Below, in pieces: positions 17,612 to 27,300 of a stretch of DNA of 64,000 nt (its first letter is position 1; the number at the start of each line of letters is the position of its first letter). Below the pieces are notes generated by a model. It saw only the letters and a list, made by a program, of their open reading frames with translations. It was not told the DNA's origin and ran no database searches. Both the position numbers and the translations under genes were made by a program. Source of the DNA: Arcanobacterium ihumii (lineage in GTDB: Bacteria > Actinomycetota > Actinomycetes > Actinomycetales > Actinomycetaceae); assembly GCF_900604515.1 (NCBI RefSeq), contig NZ_UWOS01000002.1, positions 124,001-188,000 of the forward strand. The letters run 5' to 3'.

Positions 17612-20280
17612 AAATTGGCCAATCGGTCCTGGATAGCAGTAACTGCCTCACTGATCTTAGCTGAATCGGCGCCACCGCCCTGGGCGAGGTCATCCTTTCC
17701 GCCACCGCCACCGCCAAGAATCTTGGCAGCTACCGAGACCAAGGCACCAGCCTTGATTCCAGCTGCACGCGCTTGCTCCGTGGTTGCGATAACAACCATT
17801 GGACGATCTTTTACGATGCCGAAGAGAGCAACAACTGCGCTGGATTGAGCGAGTTGGTTACGTAAATCGGTGGTAGCGTTGCGGATTTCGTCAGCCGAGG
17901 AAACTTCACCGAAGTTATAGGTTGCGAACTTCGTCGAGCCAATGGACTCAATTGACTCAAGGATCGACGCATAGGAGGCCTTCATTTTCTCTTTACGAAG
18001 CTGAGCGATCTGCTTTTCAGCATTCTTCAGCTTGTTGAGAAGAGAATCGATGTGCTCTGGAAGCTCTTCGGGACGAACGTGGGTGAGGGTGCCGAGCTGG
18101 GAAAGCAAAGCACGCTCCTTAGCTGCGGTGGCGAATGCATCGCGGCCAACCAAAGCTTCGATGCGACGAACCCCTGAACCGATGGAGGATTCGCCAAGAA
18201 CTGAAACCAAACCAATCTCACCTGAACTACCAACGTGCGTACCTGCACAAAGCTCACGCGACCAGTCTCCACCAACAGAAACGACGCGCACAACCTTGCC
18301 GTATTTCTCACCGAACAAAGCCATAGCACCCGATTCGCGAGCTTCGTCGATGCTCATCTGCTGATCAGTGACTTCCAAGTTGTTCTGAAGCTGGGAATTA
18401 ACGCGTGCTTCGATTGAGGCCATGACATCCGCAGGGATTTGCGAACCGTGACGGAAGTCGAATCGCAGGCGAGACGGTGAGTTCTCCGAACCTGCCTGAG
18501 TTGCCTGTTCTCCAAGGTGTTCGTGAAGCGCCTTGTGAATCATGTGAGTTGCGGTGTGCGCACGAGCAATCTGCCCACGACGGTCGGTGTCGATCTGTGA
18601 GTAGACGACGTCATCCAAGACGATTTTGCCTTCGTTCAGCGTGCCTCGATGAACGTGTAGACCCTTGATCGGCATCTGAACGTCATCAACGGTCATTAAA
18701 CCGCCACCGGCAATCGAGATTTCACCGCGGTCAGCGAGCTGGCCACCTTGTTCCGCCCAGAATGGCGTGCGGTCAAGGATGACGTCTACTTCCGCAGGTC
18801 CTTCGACGGCAGCAACTGGCTTACCGTCAAGCAAGATTCCAAGAACGCGGCCTTCCGCAGCGGAGTCGGTGTAGCCCAAGAACTCGGTTGCTCCACCGGA
18901 TTTCTCCTGGATTTCGTGATAAACAGTCGCGTCAACGTGACCACTCTTCTTAGCCTGGGCATCGGCGCGAGCACGGTCTTTCTGCTCTTGCATGAGTGAG
19001 CGGAAACCCTGCTCGTCAACATTAATGCCCTTTTCAGCAGCCATTTCAAGGGTTAGATCGATCGGGAATCCGTAAGTATCGTGGAGAGTAAAGACAGCTT
19101 CGCCTGGAAGCCCAGTTCCCGTCTTCTTAGCCTTCTCAACTGCTACGTCAAAGATCTGAGTTCCGGAGCTGAGCGTGCGGCGGAAAGCATCTTCTTCTGC
19201 GTAGGCAATCTGAGAAATACGATCAAAGTCGATCCCTACCTCTGGGTAACTTTCCTTCATCGCGTTCATCGAAGCAGGCAAGAGATGTGGAAGTGCAACT
19301 TCATCAACACCGAGCAAACGAACCGAACGAACCGCCCGGCGGATAAGGCGGCGCAAAACGTAACCGCGGCCATCGTTACCTGGACGAACACCGTCGCCAA
19401 TCAACATAAGCGAAGAACGGACGTGATCGGCAATAATACGCATGCGAACGTCGTCTTCTTCATTGGCGCCGTACTTCTTGCCGGTCATTTCCTCGGTAGC
19501 AGCGATAACTGGGAAAACCTGGTCGGTTTCGTACATGTTTTGCTTGCCTTGGAGCAGGTAAGCAATGCGTTCGAGACCGGCGCCAGTATCAATCGCGGTC
19601 TGATCGAGATTGCCAAGCAGTGGGAAGTTCTTGCCTTCACCTTCGCCGCGTAAGAATTCGTCGAATACGAGGTTCCAGATTTCCAGGTAACGATCGCCAC
19701 CTGGATCAACGGTTCCACCTATGGCTTCAGGGCCGAATTCTGGACCGCGGTCGTAGTGGATTTCGGCGCATGGACCTGCTGGACCTGGCTGGCCAGTAGA
19801 CCAGAAGATCTCTTCACGCTTGAGCTTAACGATGTGCTTAGGATCGAGTCCAACCTTCTTAGTGAGGGCATCGAAAGATACCTGGTCCTCTTCCCAGATC
19901 GTGACCCACAGGCGATCGCCGTCAAGACCATAACCGCCGTCGACGATTGATGAGGTGAGAAGGCCGAAAGCGAGGTCGATTGCGCCTTCTTTGAAGTAGT
20001 CGCCGAAAGAGAAGTTTCCACACATCTGGAAGAACGTGCCGTGGCGGGTGGTTCGGCCGACGTTGTCGATGTCGTTGGTACGGATACACTTTTGGACCGA
20101 GGCGGCTCGAGGGAATGGCGCAGGTTCGGTGCCCACGATGTAAGGAATGAATGGAACCATTCCGGCGATTGTGAACAAAATCGACGGGTCTGGCGATACC
20201 AAAGGAACGCTGTCTACGATCTCGTGGTCGTTTTTACGGAAGTACTCCAACCAGCGATTCCGAATTTCTGCACTACGCAT
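17608..20280 (-). CDS. alaS: Alanyl-tRNA synthetase
   Basis: Charges tRNA-Ala. The 890-residue protein has the class II core (SIQKCIRTNDI-like segment and TTRHGTFFQMCGNFSFGDYF, about 50-95), the editing-domain zinc motifs HTATHMIHKALH (about 580) and CAGTH (about 685), and a C-terminal Gly-rich segment LGGGGGGKDDLAQGGG (about 855). A GAGGAAATAA ribosome site precedes the ATG at 20280. It leads the chain alaS-ruvX-mltG-aroE with overlapping gene ends. Confidence 0.97.
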   Translation of the reverse strand: MRSAEIRNRWLEYFRKNDHEIVDSVPLVSPDPSILFTIAGMVPFIPYIVGTEPAPFPRAASVQKCIRTNDIDNVGRTTRHGTFFQMCGNFSFGDYFKEGAIDLAFGLLTSSIVDGGYGLDGDRLWVTIWEEDQVSFDALTKKVGLDPKHIVKLKREEIFWSTGQPGPAGPCAEIHYDRGPEFGPEAIGGTVDPGGDRYLEIWNLVFDEFLRGEGEGKNFPLLGNLDQTAIDTGAGLERIAYLLQGKQNMYETDQVFPVIAATEEMTGKKYGANEEDDVRMRIIADHVRSSLMLIGDGVRPGNDGRGYVLRRLIRRAVRSVRLLGVDEVALPHLLPASMNAMKESYPEVGIDFDRISQIAYAEEDAFRRTLSSGTQIFDVAVEKAKKTGTGLPGEAVFTLHDTYGFPIDLTLEMAAEKGINVDEQGFRSLMQEQKDRARADAQAKKSGHVDATVYHEIQEKSGGATEFLGYTDSAAEGRVLGILLDGKPVAAVEGPAEVDVILDRTPFWAEQGGQLADRGEISIAGGGLMTVDDVQMPIKGLHVHRGTLNEGKIVLDDVVYSQIDTDRRGQIARAHTATHMIHKALHEHLGEQATQAGSENSPSRLRFDFRHGSQIPADVMASIEARVNSQLQNNLEVTDQQMSIDEARESGAMALFGEKYGKVVRVVSVGGDWSRELCAGTHVGSSGEIGLVSVLGESSIGSGVRRIEALVGRDAFATAAKERALLSQLGTLTHVRPEELPEHIDSLLNKLKNAEKQIAQLRKEKMKASYASILESIESIGSTKFATYNFGEVSSADEIRNATTDLRNQLAQSSAVVALFGIVKDRPMVVIATTEQARAAGIKAGALVSVAAKILGGGGGGKDDLAQGGGADSAKISEAVTAIQDRLANL

Positions 20281-20330
20281 TTATTTCCTCGATTTTTCTA
20301 AAAGGCTCTGAGCTCAAACTGAGACTAATT

Positions 20331-20819
20331 CTAGTACGACGACGGCGCTACGGTTTCGTTGAAACCCGATGCGGACGCGTTATGTGGTTTTTCTCCCTGA
20401 TCAGCAGGTTCGCGAACCGGTTCCCTCATCTTTTGGGTATCCCTGTTCGGCTTCGCAGTCGCTTCACCGGGCTTGCCGAAAGCTTCTTTCATCTTCTCCG
20501 CACCGCGACGAACCGCAAGGAATGGTGCGCCAACCGTTGAGGTGACGAGCGTCGTCATAGCCGAGATATCTTCGGAGGTGCGAGCGGCGGCGTCGGTAAT
20601 CGCGTCCAGCTTCTTCACCTGGTTGTTTGCCTCGGCAACCGTTTTGGCAGCTTCATCGATCGCAGGCAAAGTGTGTTCGGTGAGCTCTTTGAGCGATTCC
20701 GAAAGGCGATCTAAAACTCCACCCAGCTTAATAAGCGGGCGAATCGAAAAGTAAACAAGTACAAGAAAACCAAGTGCAGCGATTATTCCTGCAATCTGGC
20801 CAAGCGTAACCGGTCCCAT
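20331..20819 (-). CDS. DUF948 membrane-anchored protein
   Basis: A 162-residue protein with one N-terminal transmembrane helix (GQIAGIIAALGFLVLVYF, about 7-24), then a predicted long helix resembling DUF948 proteins (LDRLSESLKELTEHTLPAID...). The C-terminal 45 residues are Pro/Lys/Glu-rich and probably disordered. The ATG at 20819 is preferred because AGG sequences lie just upstream; a TTG at 20840 would add seven residues. It lies between rpsD and alaS, its usual actinobacterial position. Its function is not known; the topology suggests a cytoplasmic coiled-coil tail on a membrane anchor. Confidence 0.8.
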   Translation of the reverse strand: MGPVTLGQIAGIIAALGFLVLVYFSIRPLIKLGGVLDRLSESLKELTEHTLPAIDEAAKTVAEANNQVKKLDAITDAAARTSEDISAMTTLVTSTVGAPFLAVRRGAEKMKEAFGKPGEATAKPNRDTQKMREPVREPADQGEKPHNASASGFNETVAPSSY

Positions 20820-20850
20820 GTACCTAACCTTATCTTGCAAATAGATATGA

Positions 20851-20885
20851 AACAGCGCGCTACGACAAATCCGTAGCGCGCTGTT
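20851..20885 (-). terminator. Terminator-like hairpin after rpsD
   Basis: A perfect 14-base stem (AACAGCGCGCTACG and complement) with a 7-base loop lies nine bases past the rpsD stop. On the minus strand the following sequence TCATATCTATTTG is moderately T-rich. It is probably the rpsD transcript end. Confidence 0.78.
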
Positions 20886-20894
20886 ATGAAGATC

Positions 20895-21515
20895 TTATCG
20901 AGAGTAGTGCTCGACGACCATCTGTACGTCACACGTTACTGGAACTTCAGCACGCTTTGGACGGCGAACCAGTTCGAAGCGAAGCTTCTCAAGTTCAACC
21001 TTGAGGTAGTCAGGAACGAGTGGCAGAACATCTGCATGCTGTCCCTGAGCAGCTACCATGAACTGCGACGACGCCTGTGAACGTGGCTTAACCTGAACAA
21101 TCTGTCCTGGCTTTACGCGGAAGGATGGGCGGTCAACGAGTTGGCCATCAACCAAGATGTGGCGGTGAACAACAACCTGACGTGCCTGTGCAATGGTGCG
21201 AGCAAAGCCTGCACGAAGCACAAGAGCATCGAGACGCATTTCAAGAAGTTCGATGAGGTTCTCACCGGACATACCTTCAGCGCGGCGTGCTTCTTCCCAG
21301 ACCTTACGCATCTGAGCTTCACGAATGCCGTACTGAGCGCGCAGACGCTGCTTTTCCTTCAAACGAACCGAGTAATCGGATTCCTTGACACGGCCACGAC
21401 CGTGCTCACCTGGACGGTATGGGCGGCGCTGCATGTACTTCTCAGCCTTTGGGGTGAGAGCAATTCCGAGCGCACGGGACTGACGAACAGCCTTGCGGGA
21501 ACGATTTCCAGCCAT
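20895..21515 (-). CDS. rpsD: 30S ribosomal protein S4
   Basis: Primary 16S rRNA-binding protein of the small subunit. The ATG at 21515 gives 206 residues starting MAGNRSRKAVRQSRALGIAL and has AGGAG eight bases upstream; a longer frame from 21563 is not supported. The S4 RNA-binding domain (MRLDALVLRAGFARTIAQAR, about 95-115; VHRHILVDGQLVDRPSFRVKPG) and C-terminal RRPKRAEVPVTCDVQMVVEHYSR are typical. It stands alone, between rarA and the DUF948 gene, not in the alpha operon, as usual in actinobacteria. Confidence 0.97.
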   Translation of the reverse strand: MAGNRSRKAVRQSRALGIALTPKAEKYMQRRPYRPGEHGRGRVKESDYSVRLKEKQRLRAQYGIREAQMRKVWEEARRAEGMSGENLIELLEMRLDALVLRAGFARTIAQARQVVVHRHILVDGQLVDRPSFRVKPGQIVQVKPRSQASSQFMVAAQGQHADVLPLVPDYLKVELEKLRFELVRRPKRAEVPVTCDVQMVVEHYSR

Positions 21516-21540
21516 TTTAGATCTCCTGTCGACTAATTGG

Positions 21541-21582
21541 CACAGCCTAAGCTGTGGGGTCAACCCAGTTGGCTAAGACCCC
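21541..21582 (-). promoter_or_regulatory. Stacked inverted repeats in the rpsD leader
   Basis: Two adjoining inverted repeats lie 26-67 bases upstream of the rpsD ATG: CACAGC/GCTGTG with a 4-base loop (21541-21556) and GGGGTC/GACCCC with an inner GGG/CCA pairing (21556-21582). A TTGACC with a weak -10 (CAATTA, 18-base spacing) overlaps them. They could be a leader structure for S4 autoregulation or part of the promoter. Confidence 0.35.
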
Positions 21583-21628
21583 AGGTTTGTTGTGCTCCTG
21601 TACGGAGAGCAACTCGTACATTTTAGCA

Positions 21629-23008
21629 CTATTGCTTACCTAGCGCTCTATTGATCCGTTCCAAACGGTTGGTGACGTTTGCCTCATATCCGCGATCACT
21701 TGGCTCGTAATATACAGTGCCCACCATTTCGTCCGGAAGATACTGCTGGCGAGCGATTGCGTTCGGTTCGTCGTGGGCATAGATATAGTCGCGGTCTTTT
21801 CCACTCTGCTGAGCAGCAATACGCGAGGATTTCACTGACTTATCGCGCAAGTGCATCGGAACCGGTCCGATCTTACCTTCACGCACGTCGGCGATTGCCT
21901 TATTAATTGCGTTGTAGGCGCGATTCGACTTCGGAGCCGTTGCCAGGTGGACCACGGCTTCGGCAAGGATAATTCGCGCCTCTGGCATTCCAACTAGGGC
22001 AACTGATTGAGCAGCCGCGGTTGCAGTTTGGAGCGCGGATGGATCTGCCATACCAACGTCTTCCGCTGCGGAGATCATGAGGCGTCGTGCCACAAACCGC
22101 GGGTCCTCCCCCGCTTCTAACATTCGGGCTAGGTAGTGCATTGCAGCGTCAACATCCGAGCCACGAATGGATTTGATGAAGGCAGAGATTACGTCGTAGT
22201 GCTGGTCACCGTCGCGATCGTAACGTACGGCGTAGGAGTCAACCGAGGCTTCGACGTCGGCAATATCGATTTCGTACGCGGGCTTACCTTCATTGGTGCT
22301 GAGTTTAGGCTTGTCCGCGGCTTTACCAGCAGCGGCTTCGAGGATGGTAAGCGAACGGCGTGCGTCTTGACCGGCGAAGCGGATGATGGCATCGAGGGCG
22401 TCGTCGGTGATCGAGAATTTGTTGTTAAGGCCGCGTTCGTCGGTGAGTGCGCGGGTAAGCAGTTCTTCAATGTTGGCTTCGGACAGCGGATGGAGTGTGA
22501 GGAGCAGTGAGCGCGAAAGGAGCGGTGAGATCACGGAGAAGGACGGGTTTTCCGTGGTTGCAGCAATCAGGATCACCCAGCGGTTTTCGACGGCTGGGAG
22601 TAGCGCATCTTGCTGGGTTTTCGAGAAGCGGTGAACTTCGTCCACAAACAGGATTGTTTCTTTGCCGTCGATGAAGAGCCTGTGTTTGGCATCGTCGATC
22701 ACGGCGCGCAGTTCTTTCACTCCGGCGGAGACGGCGGAGATTTCATTGAACGCCCTGCCAGACGCCCCAGCACACAAATATGCGAGAGTGGTTTTTCCGA
22801 TTCCGGGTGGCCCCCACAAGAAGATCGACGACGGCGCACCGTTTTCGTTTCCTTCGATCAGGCGGCGCAGTGGTTGGCCTAGTTTGAGGAGGTGGTCTTG
22901 CCCGAGGACCTCGTCAATCGAGCGCGGACGCATACGCACAGCTAAAGGGGCATGCTTATGGTTAGGCACGCCCGAATCATCAAGTGCTGCGTCTGAAAAA
23001 AGATCCAC
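21629..23008 (-). CDS. rarA: Replication-associated recombination protein A (RarA/MgsA AAA+ ATPase)
   Basis: AAA+ ATPase acting at stalled replication forks. The 459-residue product has an N-terminal PLAVRMRPRSIDEVLGQDHLL, Walker A WGPPGIGKTTLAYL (about 65-78), Walker B ETILFVDEVHRFSKTQQDALLP (about 117-138), a sensor ATTENPSFSV and the C-terminal tetramerisation domain (DVDAAMHYLARMLEAGEDPRFVARRL). The start is GTG at 23008. The accessory island with toxin-antitoxin and restriction genes begins directly downstream of this gene's 5' end, at 23073. Confidence 0.95.
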   Translation of the reverse strand: MDLFSDAALDDSGVPNHKHAPLAVRMRPRSIDEVLGQDHLLKLGQPLRRLIEGNENGAPSSIFLWGPPGIGKTTLAYLCAGASGRAFNEISAVSAGVKELRAVIDDAKHRLFIDGKETILFVDEVHRFSKTQQDALLPAVENRWVILIAATTENPSFSVISPLLSRSLLLTLHPLSEANIEELLTRALTDERGLNNKFSITDDALDAIIRFAGQDARRSLTILEAAAGKAADKPKLSTNEGKPAYEIDIADVEASVDSYAVRYDRDGDQHYDVISAFIKSIRGSDVDAAMHYLARMLEAGEDPRFVARRLMISAAEDVGMADPSALQTATAAAQSVALVGMPEARIILAEAVVHLATAPKSNRAYNAINKAIADVREGKIGPVPMHLRDKSVKSSRIAAQQSGKDRDYIYAHDEPNAIARQQYLPDEMVGTVYYEPSDRGYEANVTNRLERINRALGKQ

Positions 23009-23072
23009 GGTTCAATAGTAGCTGGTTTGGGATGTTAAGGAACTTTAGAAATGCCTATCTAGTAGTTAGGCG

Positions 23073-23633
23073 TCAGTTAGCTTCATCCTTATCGAAACCT
23101 GAAATCGCACCGAGCTCAATGGCTTCGTTGATTTCTTCAATCCTAGGCGCATTAGAGCCACTGAAGAGGCTTCCGGCAAGTTCAGAAACGGAACGAACAT
23201 CCTCATCATTCTCTTCTATACCGATCCAAGGATTCACTAAGGAAATTGGCATCGATTCAAAGTCCGCCACATTTCGCGTAACCATCGTTAAACCGTTCAC
23301 TAACGCAGTAGCTCCAATGATGCAGTCACGGTACGGCAAAGTTCTGCGTTTCTGGAGATTAGCAGCTGCGCGTGCTACCGCAGTCTCCATTGGAAGTATG
23401 CGATTTTCGAAAGCCGCAAGAACGTGGTTTTCCAACCAGTACCGCAAGATGGCAGCTTGAGGCTTATCTTTACGGTTCACCTGCACGATTCCCATTTCGA
23501 TTTCGTAGATAGTTGTTGAGGAAAGGTAGCAATCGAGCGGTGACTTATCTTCAAACCATTGCTTAACGTTTGCATCAATACGTGATTGTGGTTTTCTAAT
23601 TTCGCTGATCACGTTCGTGTCTAGTAGGAACAT
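23073..23633 (-). CDS. PIN-domain toxin (VapC/FitB-like) with C-terminal extension
   Basis: Probable RNase toxin of a type II toxin-antitoxin pair. The PIN core (1-135) has LLDTNVISEIRKP (3-15), an acidic helix YEIEMGIVQVNRKD (about 43), PYRDCIIGATALVNGLTMVTRN (about 99-120, as two blocks) and DF. These supply the expected acidic residues. Another 50 residues, mostly acidic, follow the core, which makes it longer (186) than the usual 130-140. Its ATG shares one base with the antitoxin stop (TGATG), so the pair is coupled. Target RNA is unknown. Confidence 0.85.
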   Translation of the reverse strand: MFLLDTNVISEIRKPQSRIDANVKQWFEDKSPLDCYLSSTTIYEIEMGIVQVNRKDKPQAAILRYWLENHVLAAFENRILPMETAVARAAANLQKRRTLPYRDCIIGATALVNGLTMVTRNVADFESMPISLVNPWIGIEENDEDVRSVSELAGSLFSGSNAPRIEEINEAIELGAISGFDKDEAN

Positions 23634-23881
23634 CAGAATTCGGGAACTTTCAAATCGAGCTGAGCTTTTTCAAATTCGATTTCGATTTCCGAAGCCTCGT
23701 GCATAGAAAGCAAAGAAATGAGGTTGTCTTCCACCACAGACATTTTCTTATAATCGTCGATCGACATTAAAACGAAAGCGGGATTTCCACGGTCCGTAAT
23801 CACTACTGGCCCGTCAGCCGCGGCACGCTTCGCGGCGCTTACGTCTTGATTAAATTCCCGCGCAGAAATGGTGACTGTCAT
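23633..23881 (-). CDS. Antitoxin of the Phd/YefM family
   Basis: An 82-residue antitoxin expected to bind the adjacent PIN toxin and its own promoter. The N-terminal Phd/YefM fold is seen in TISAREFNQDVSAAKRAA (3-20) and GPVVITDRGNPAFVLMSIDDYKKM (split around 24-46). The acidic C-terminus (EIEIEFEKAQLDLKVPEF) is the likely toxin-binding tail. An AGGAGG ribosome site precedes the ATG at 23881. A small inverted repeat just upstream may be its operator. Confidence 0.87.
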   Translation of the reverse strand: MTVTISAREFNQDVSAAKRAAADGPVVITDRGNPAFVLMSIDDYKKMSVVEDNLISLLSMHEASEIEIEFEKAQLDLKVPEF

Positions 23882-23895
23882 TTCGAGCCTCCTAA

Positions 23896-23915
23896 TTGTA
23901 GGTACGTTTCTACAA
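23896..23915. promoter_or_regulatory. Candidate toxin-antitoxin operator
   Basis: An inverted repeat TTGTAG-8 bases-CTACAA lies 15 bases upstream of the antitoxin start, just before its ribosome site. This is the position expected for Phd-type autoregulation. The call rests on symmetry and position only. Confidence 0.5.
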
Positions 23916-23977
23916 TAAGGGCTTTTCCGCCTAAAAACAAGGGATACTAAAGATAATACCTACCCAATTATTGCTCT

Positions 23978-24319
23978 CTATCTACGACGACGGTGCTCAC
24001 GAGCCTGCCGCATAATGTTACGGTTTCGTGAAACAGGTTTTTGATTTGGATTGTCCAACAAGAATTGATTCACTAGTTCAATCACAGAATCCCATGGAAA
24101 GTATTCACGTACAATTTTGCAACGAGCACGGTAGTCGGTGACTTTACCAGCTGCATTCGCCGCTTCTTTTACACGGTAAGGATCAGCACCCAGAGCCTCA
24201 TTTATCCAAAGTAAAGATCCGGAATTCAGTAATCGGTTATAGGTTCGTTTTGCTGAACGGTTTGGATCATCACGAGTACTTGCAAATTCCTGCACATCAA
24301 GGTCTTGCAACTCAGCCAT
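23978..24319 (-). CDS. Uncharacterised small basic protein next to hsdR
   Basis: A 113-residue protein that I do not recognise. It begins MAELQDLDVQEFASTRDDPNRS, has a tryptophan-containing helix (SLLWINEALGADPYRVKEAA, about 34-53), then VTDYRARCKIVREYFPWDSV (about 60-79), and ends in the strongly basic RQAREHRRRR. No membrane segment or signal peptide is present. AAGGAT lies upstream of the ATG, 31 bases after the hsdR stop, so it is probably the last gene of the hsdM-hsdS-hsdR operon. The basic tail suggests nucleic-acid contact, but no function can be claimed. Confidence 0.7.
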   Translation of the reverse strand: MAELQDLDVQEFASTRDDPNRSAKRTYNRLLNSGSLLWINEALGADPYRVKEAANAAGKVTDYRARCKIVREYFPWDSVIELVNQFLLDNPNQKPVSRNRNIMRQAREHRRRR

Positions 24320-24350
24320 AATTCCGATCCTTCAGCTCGATATTAAAATT

Positions 24351-27300
24351 TTAGCTCTCACTCAACCCAAAGAACCGGTTGAAATAATCCGTCAACACGC
24401 TTACTACGCGGCGTTTCTTGTCGCTCGCGCTTTCACCTGAGGTATTTCCAAACCGCGACGCAGGAGGCAAAATCTTCATGATTTCGGTACCGCGAGTTTG
24501 AAGCTCACCATATGTAAAAGCTGAATTCATGAACTCTCGAGCCTGTTGAGACTTCAAATTTTCACGCTCGATAATATCTTCGAGTTCTGCCACCTTCCGT
24601 GTAGCAATAAAAGCGGCCCATTCGGTGTCCACATCACTCTTTGCAGATATGGAATCGACGAATTCTTCCACCAAGTCACGTTTGTTACGAAGCGACGGGC
24701 TAGAAGCCAATGCTCTCGAGATTTCGGCTCGGATTTCTTTATCTTCTCCGTCGCCTTTCTTCGCACGATATTTTTCAACCAGCAACAAGATATAGTCAAC
24801 ATTTACTTCGACTTGCTTAACGAGCTCGATTTCGAAAACTACGTCATCGTTAACGATTTCTTTTTCGATTCGAGGCCGCATCTCCGCGTAGATATCCAAG
24901 TAAATACTGCGATAGTCTTGGAAATCGCGTTCACTAAGTGGGTTTTGCTCCGCGAATTCATCAAAGACAGTCAAAATATTGTTGAGCCTCAGAATAGCTC
25001 CAAATTCATTAATGAATTCTCTTGCAGCTTCTTCCCCAATAATTTGCTCTCCAAGCGGGAATCGTTCAGTGAATTCAGCAAGTTTTTGCGAATATTGATC
25101 GTAATATTCTGCGAACGACTTCAACAGCACAATTCCTCGAGCATCTTTATTTCCAAAAAGTTCGAGGGCCGAATTTGTTTCGGGTTCTAGGTTCCTAAAC
25201 GCAACGATATTTCCGCATGTCTTAACCGAGTTCAGGATTCGATTGGTTCGTGAAAATGCCTGGATGAGTCCGTGTGCTCGCAGGTTCTTGTCCACAAAAA
25301 GTGTGTTTAGTGTTGTTGCGTCAAAGCCTGTTAAGAACATGTTCACAACAATTACTAAATCAAGCTCGCGGTTCTTGAGCCGCATCGATAGGTCTTTGTA
25401 ATAGTTTTGGAATTTATCGGCGCTAGTGTCGTAGGAGGTACCGAACATTGCGTTGTAATCCGCAATTGCGTTGTCTAAAAATACACGTGCATCTGGCGTT
25501 AATTCTTCAGCATCAAAGGCTTCATCTTCAAGCAGTCCATCAACTTCATCATTCACTCCGTACGAGTAAATCATGCCGATTTTTAAACGTTTGTCGTCAG
25601 GCCGATTGGCTTGTTGCCGCGCAAATTCTTCGTAGTATTTCTTCGCAGCGTGAATAGAAGCGGTTGCAAATATAGCGTTAAAGCCATATACACGTTTCTT
25701 TTGGCTAATTGCTTCTTGTTGCTTTCTATTTCGCGTGGACTCAGGAACATTTACCACAACGGAATGTTGGTACGATGTTTCCCGTTTAGTCTTTTGATCG
25801 AAATGCTCCAGCGTGTACTGAACGATTTGGCTAATTCGTTCAGGCGAGAGCAATACTTTTTCGGTATCGATAGCCGAAATTTGTTTGTCTTCCACCAAGC
25901 CGGATTTAACGGTATTGATGTAATCGATTTTGAATGGAAGAACGTTCTTATCAGTAATCGCGTCTACGATCGTGTAGGTGTGCAGCTTATCGCCAAAAGC
26001 TTGTTCGGTAGTTCGGAGGTTTGTTCCTCCCCCGCTACCCGCATTTGCTGCGAAGATTGGCGTACCCGTGAAGCCGAACATATTGTATTTTTTAAACGAT
26101 TTGGTGATTGCTACGTGCATGTCACCAAATTGCGATCGGTGGCATTCATCAAAAATGATGACCACGTGTTTTCCAAAAACGTCATGGTTTTTATTGCTCT
26201 TGATAAATCCCGATAGCTTTTGGATAGTCGTAATGATGATTCGAGCTTTTGGATCTTCTAGCTGGCGTTTTAAGACGGCGGTGTTTGCGTTCGAATTCGC
26301 CGCTCCGGGTTCGAATCGCTCATATTCACGCATGGTTTGGTAGTCGAGGTCTTTTCTGTCGACGACGAAAAGTACCTTGTCTCGCTGGGAACCTTTGTTG
26401 CTAGTTGCGCTGTTTTAAAGGATGTTAGCGTTTTTCCTGATCCGGTGGTATGCCAGATGTATCCACCTGCATCTGGGGTGCCCAGCTTTTTTGGATAATT
26501 CACTGAGATTTTTATCTTTTGCAGGATTCGTTCTGCAGCAACAATTTGGTATGGCCGCATCACGAGAAGCGTCTTATCTGCGGTAAGCACACAATATTTG
26601 GTGAGAATGTTGAGGATTGTGTGTTTTGCGAAGAAGGTTTTTGCAAAATCAGTCAATTCTTGGATGGGTTTGTTACTTGCATCTGCCCACCATGAAGTGA
26701 ATTCAAAACTATTGGACGTTTTACGCCCAGAACCGCGCTTTTGGTTCTCTTTAATGTGACTATTGCGAGTCGTGTTCGAGTAGTATTTGGTGAGCGTACC
26801 GTTAGAGATCACGAAAAGTTGGATATATTCGAATAATCCCGAACCAGCCCAAAAGCTATCGCGCTGGTAGCGGTTAATTTGGTTGAACGCTTCGCGTAGG
26901 TCTACACCCCGACGCTTTAATTCAACGTGGACGACGGGCAATCCGTTTACCAATATCGTTACGTCATATCTGTTTGTATAGCGACCGCCTCGAAGAGTGT
27001 CTTCCACTGCACTAGGAACTTCGTATTGGTTGATAATTTGAAGCCGATTGTTGTGAATATTTTCTTTATCGATCAACGAAATATTTTTAATCGTTCCATC
27101 TTCGCGTTCAAGAATCTTCACATGGTCTTCTTGAATAGTATGTGTTTTTTCTTCGATTCCTGCGTTAGCACGAGCGATTGATTTTTGAAAGAACTGAGTC
27201 CATTCAGTATCAGAAAAAATGATGCCGTTTAAGATTTCGAGTTGTTTGCGAAGATTGACAATCAGATCTGATTCCGAAGTAATCACGAGACGCTCATATG

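Noticed and set aside
17640-17720. CCACCG-rich repeat at the end of alaS as a phase-variable repeat
   Set aside because: The six-glycine run is a normal conserved feature of AlaRS C-terminal domains and the repeats are short and imperfect.
19081-19653. 190-codon plus-strand open frame antisense to alaS
   Set aside because: alaS is intact on the other strand and the antisense product has no domain.
24546-25190. 214-codon plus-strand open frame antisense to hsdR
   Set aside because: Its composition is that of a reverse-complement coding shadow, and the minus strand here carries clear HsdR helicase motifs.
26383-26412. Programmed ribosomal frameshifting in hsdR
   Set aside because: The nearby TTTAAAAC is not in the phase needed for a -1 slippery heptamer, slipping there would lose the conserved TAQLAT residues, and no pseudoknot is obvious. 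Mutation, short-repeat slippage or sequencing error is more likely.
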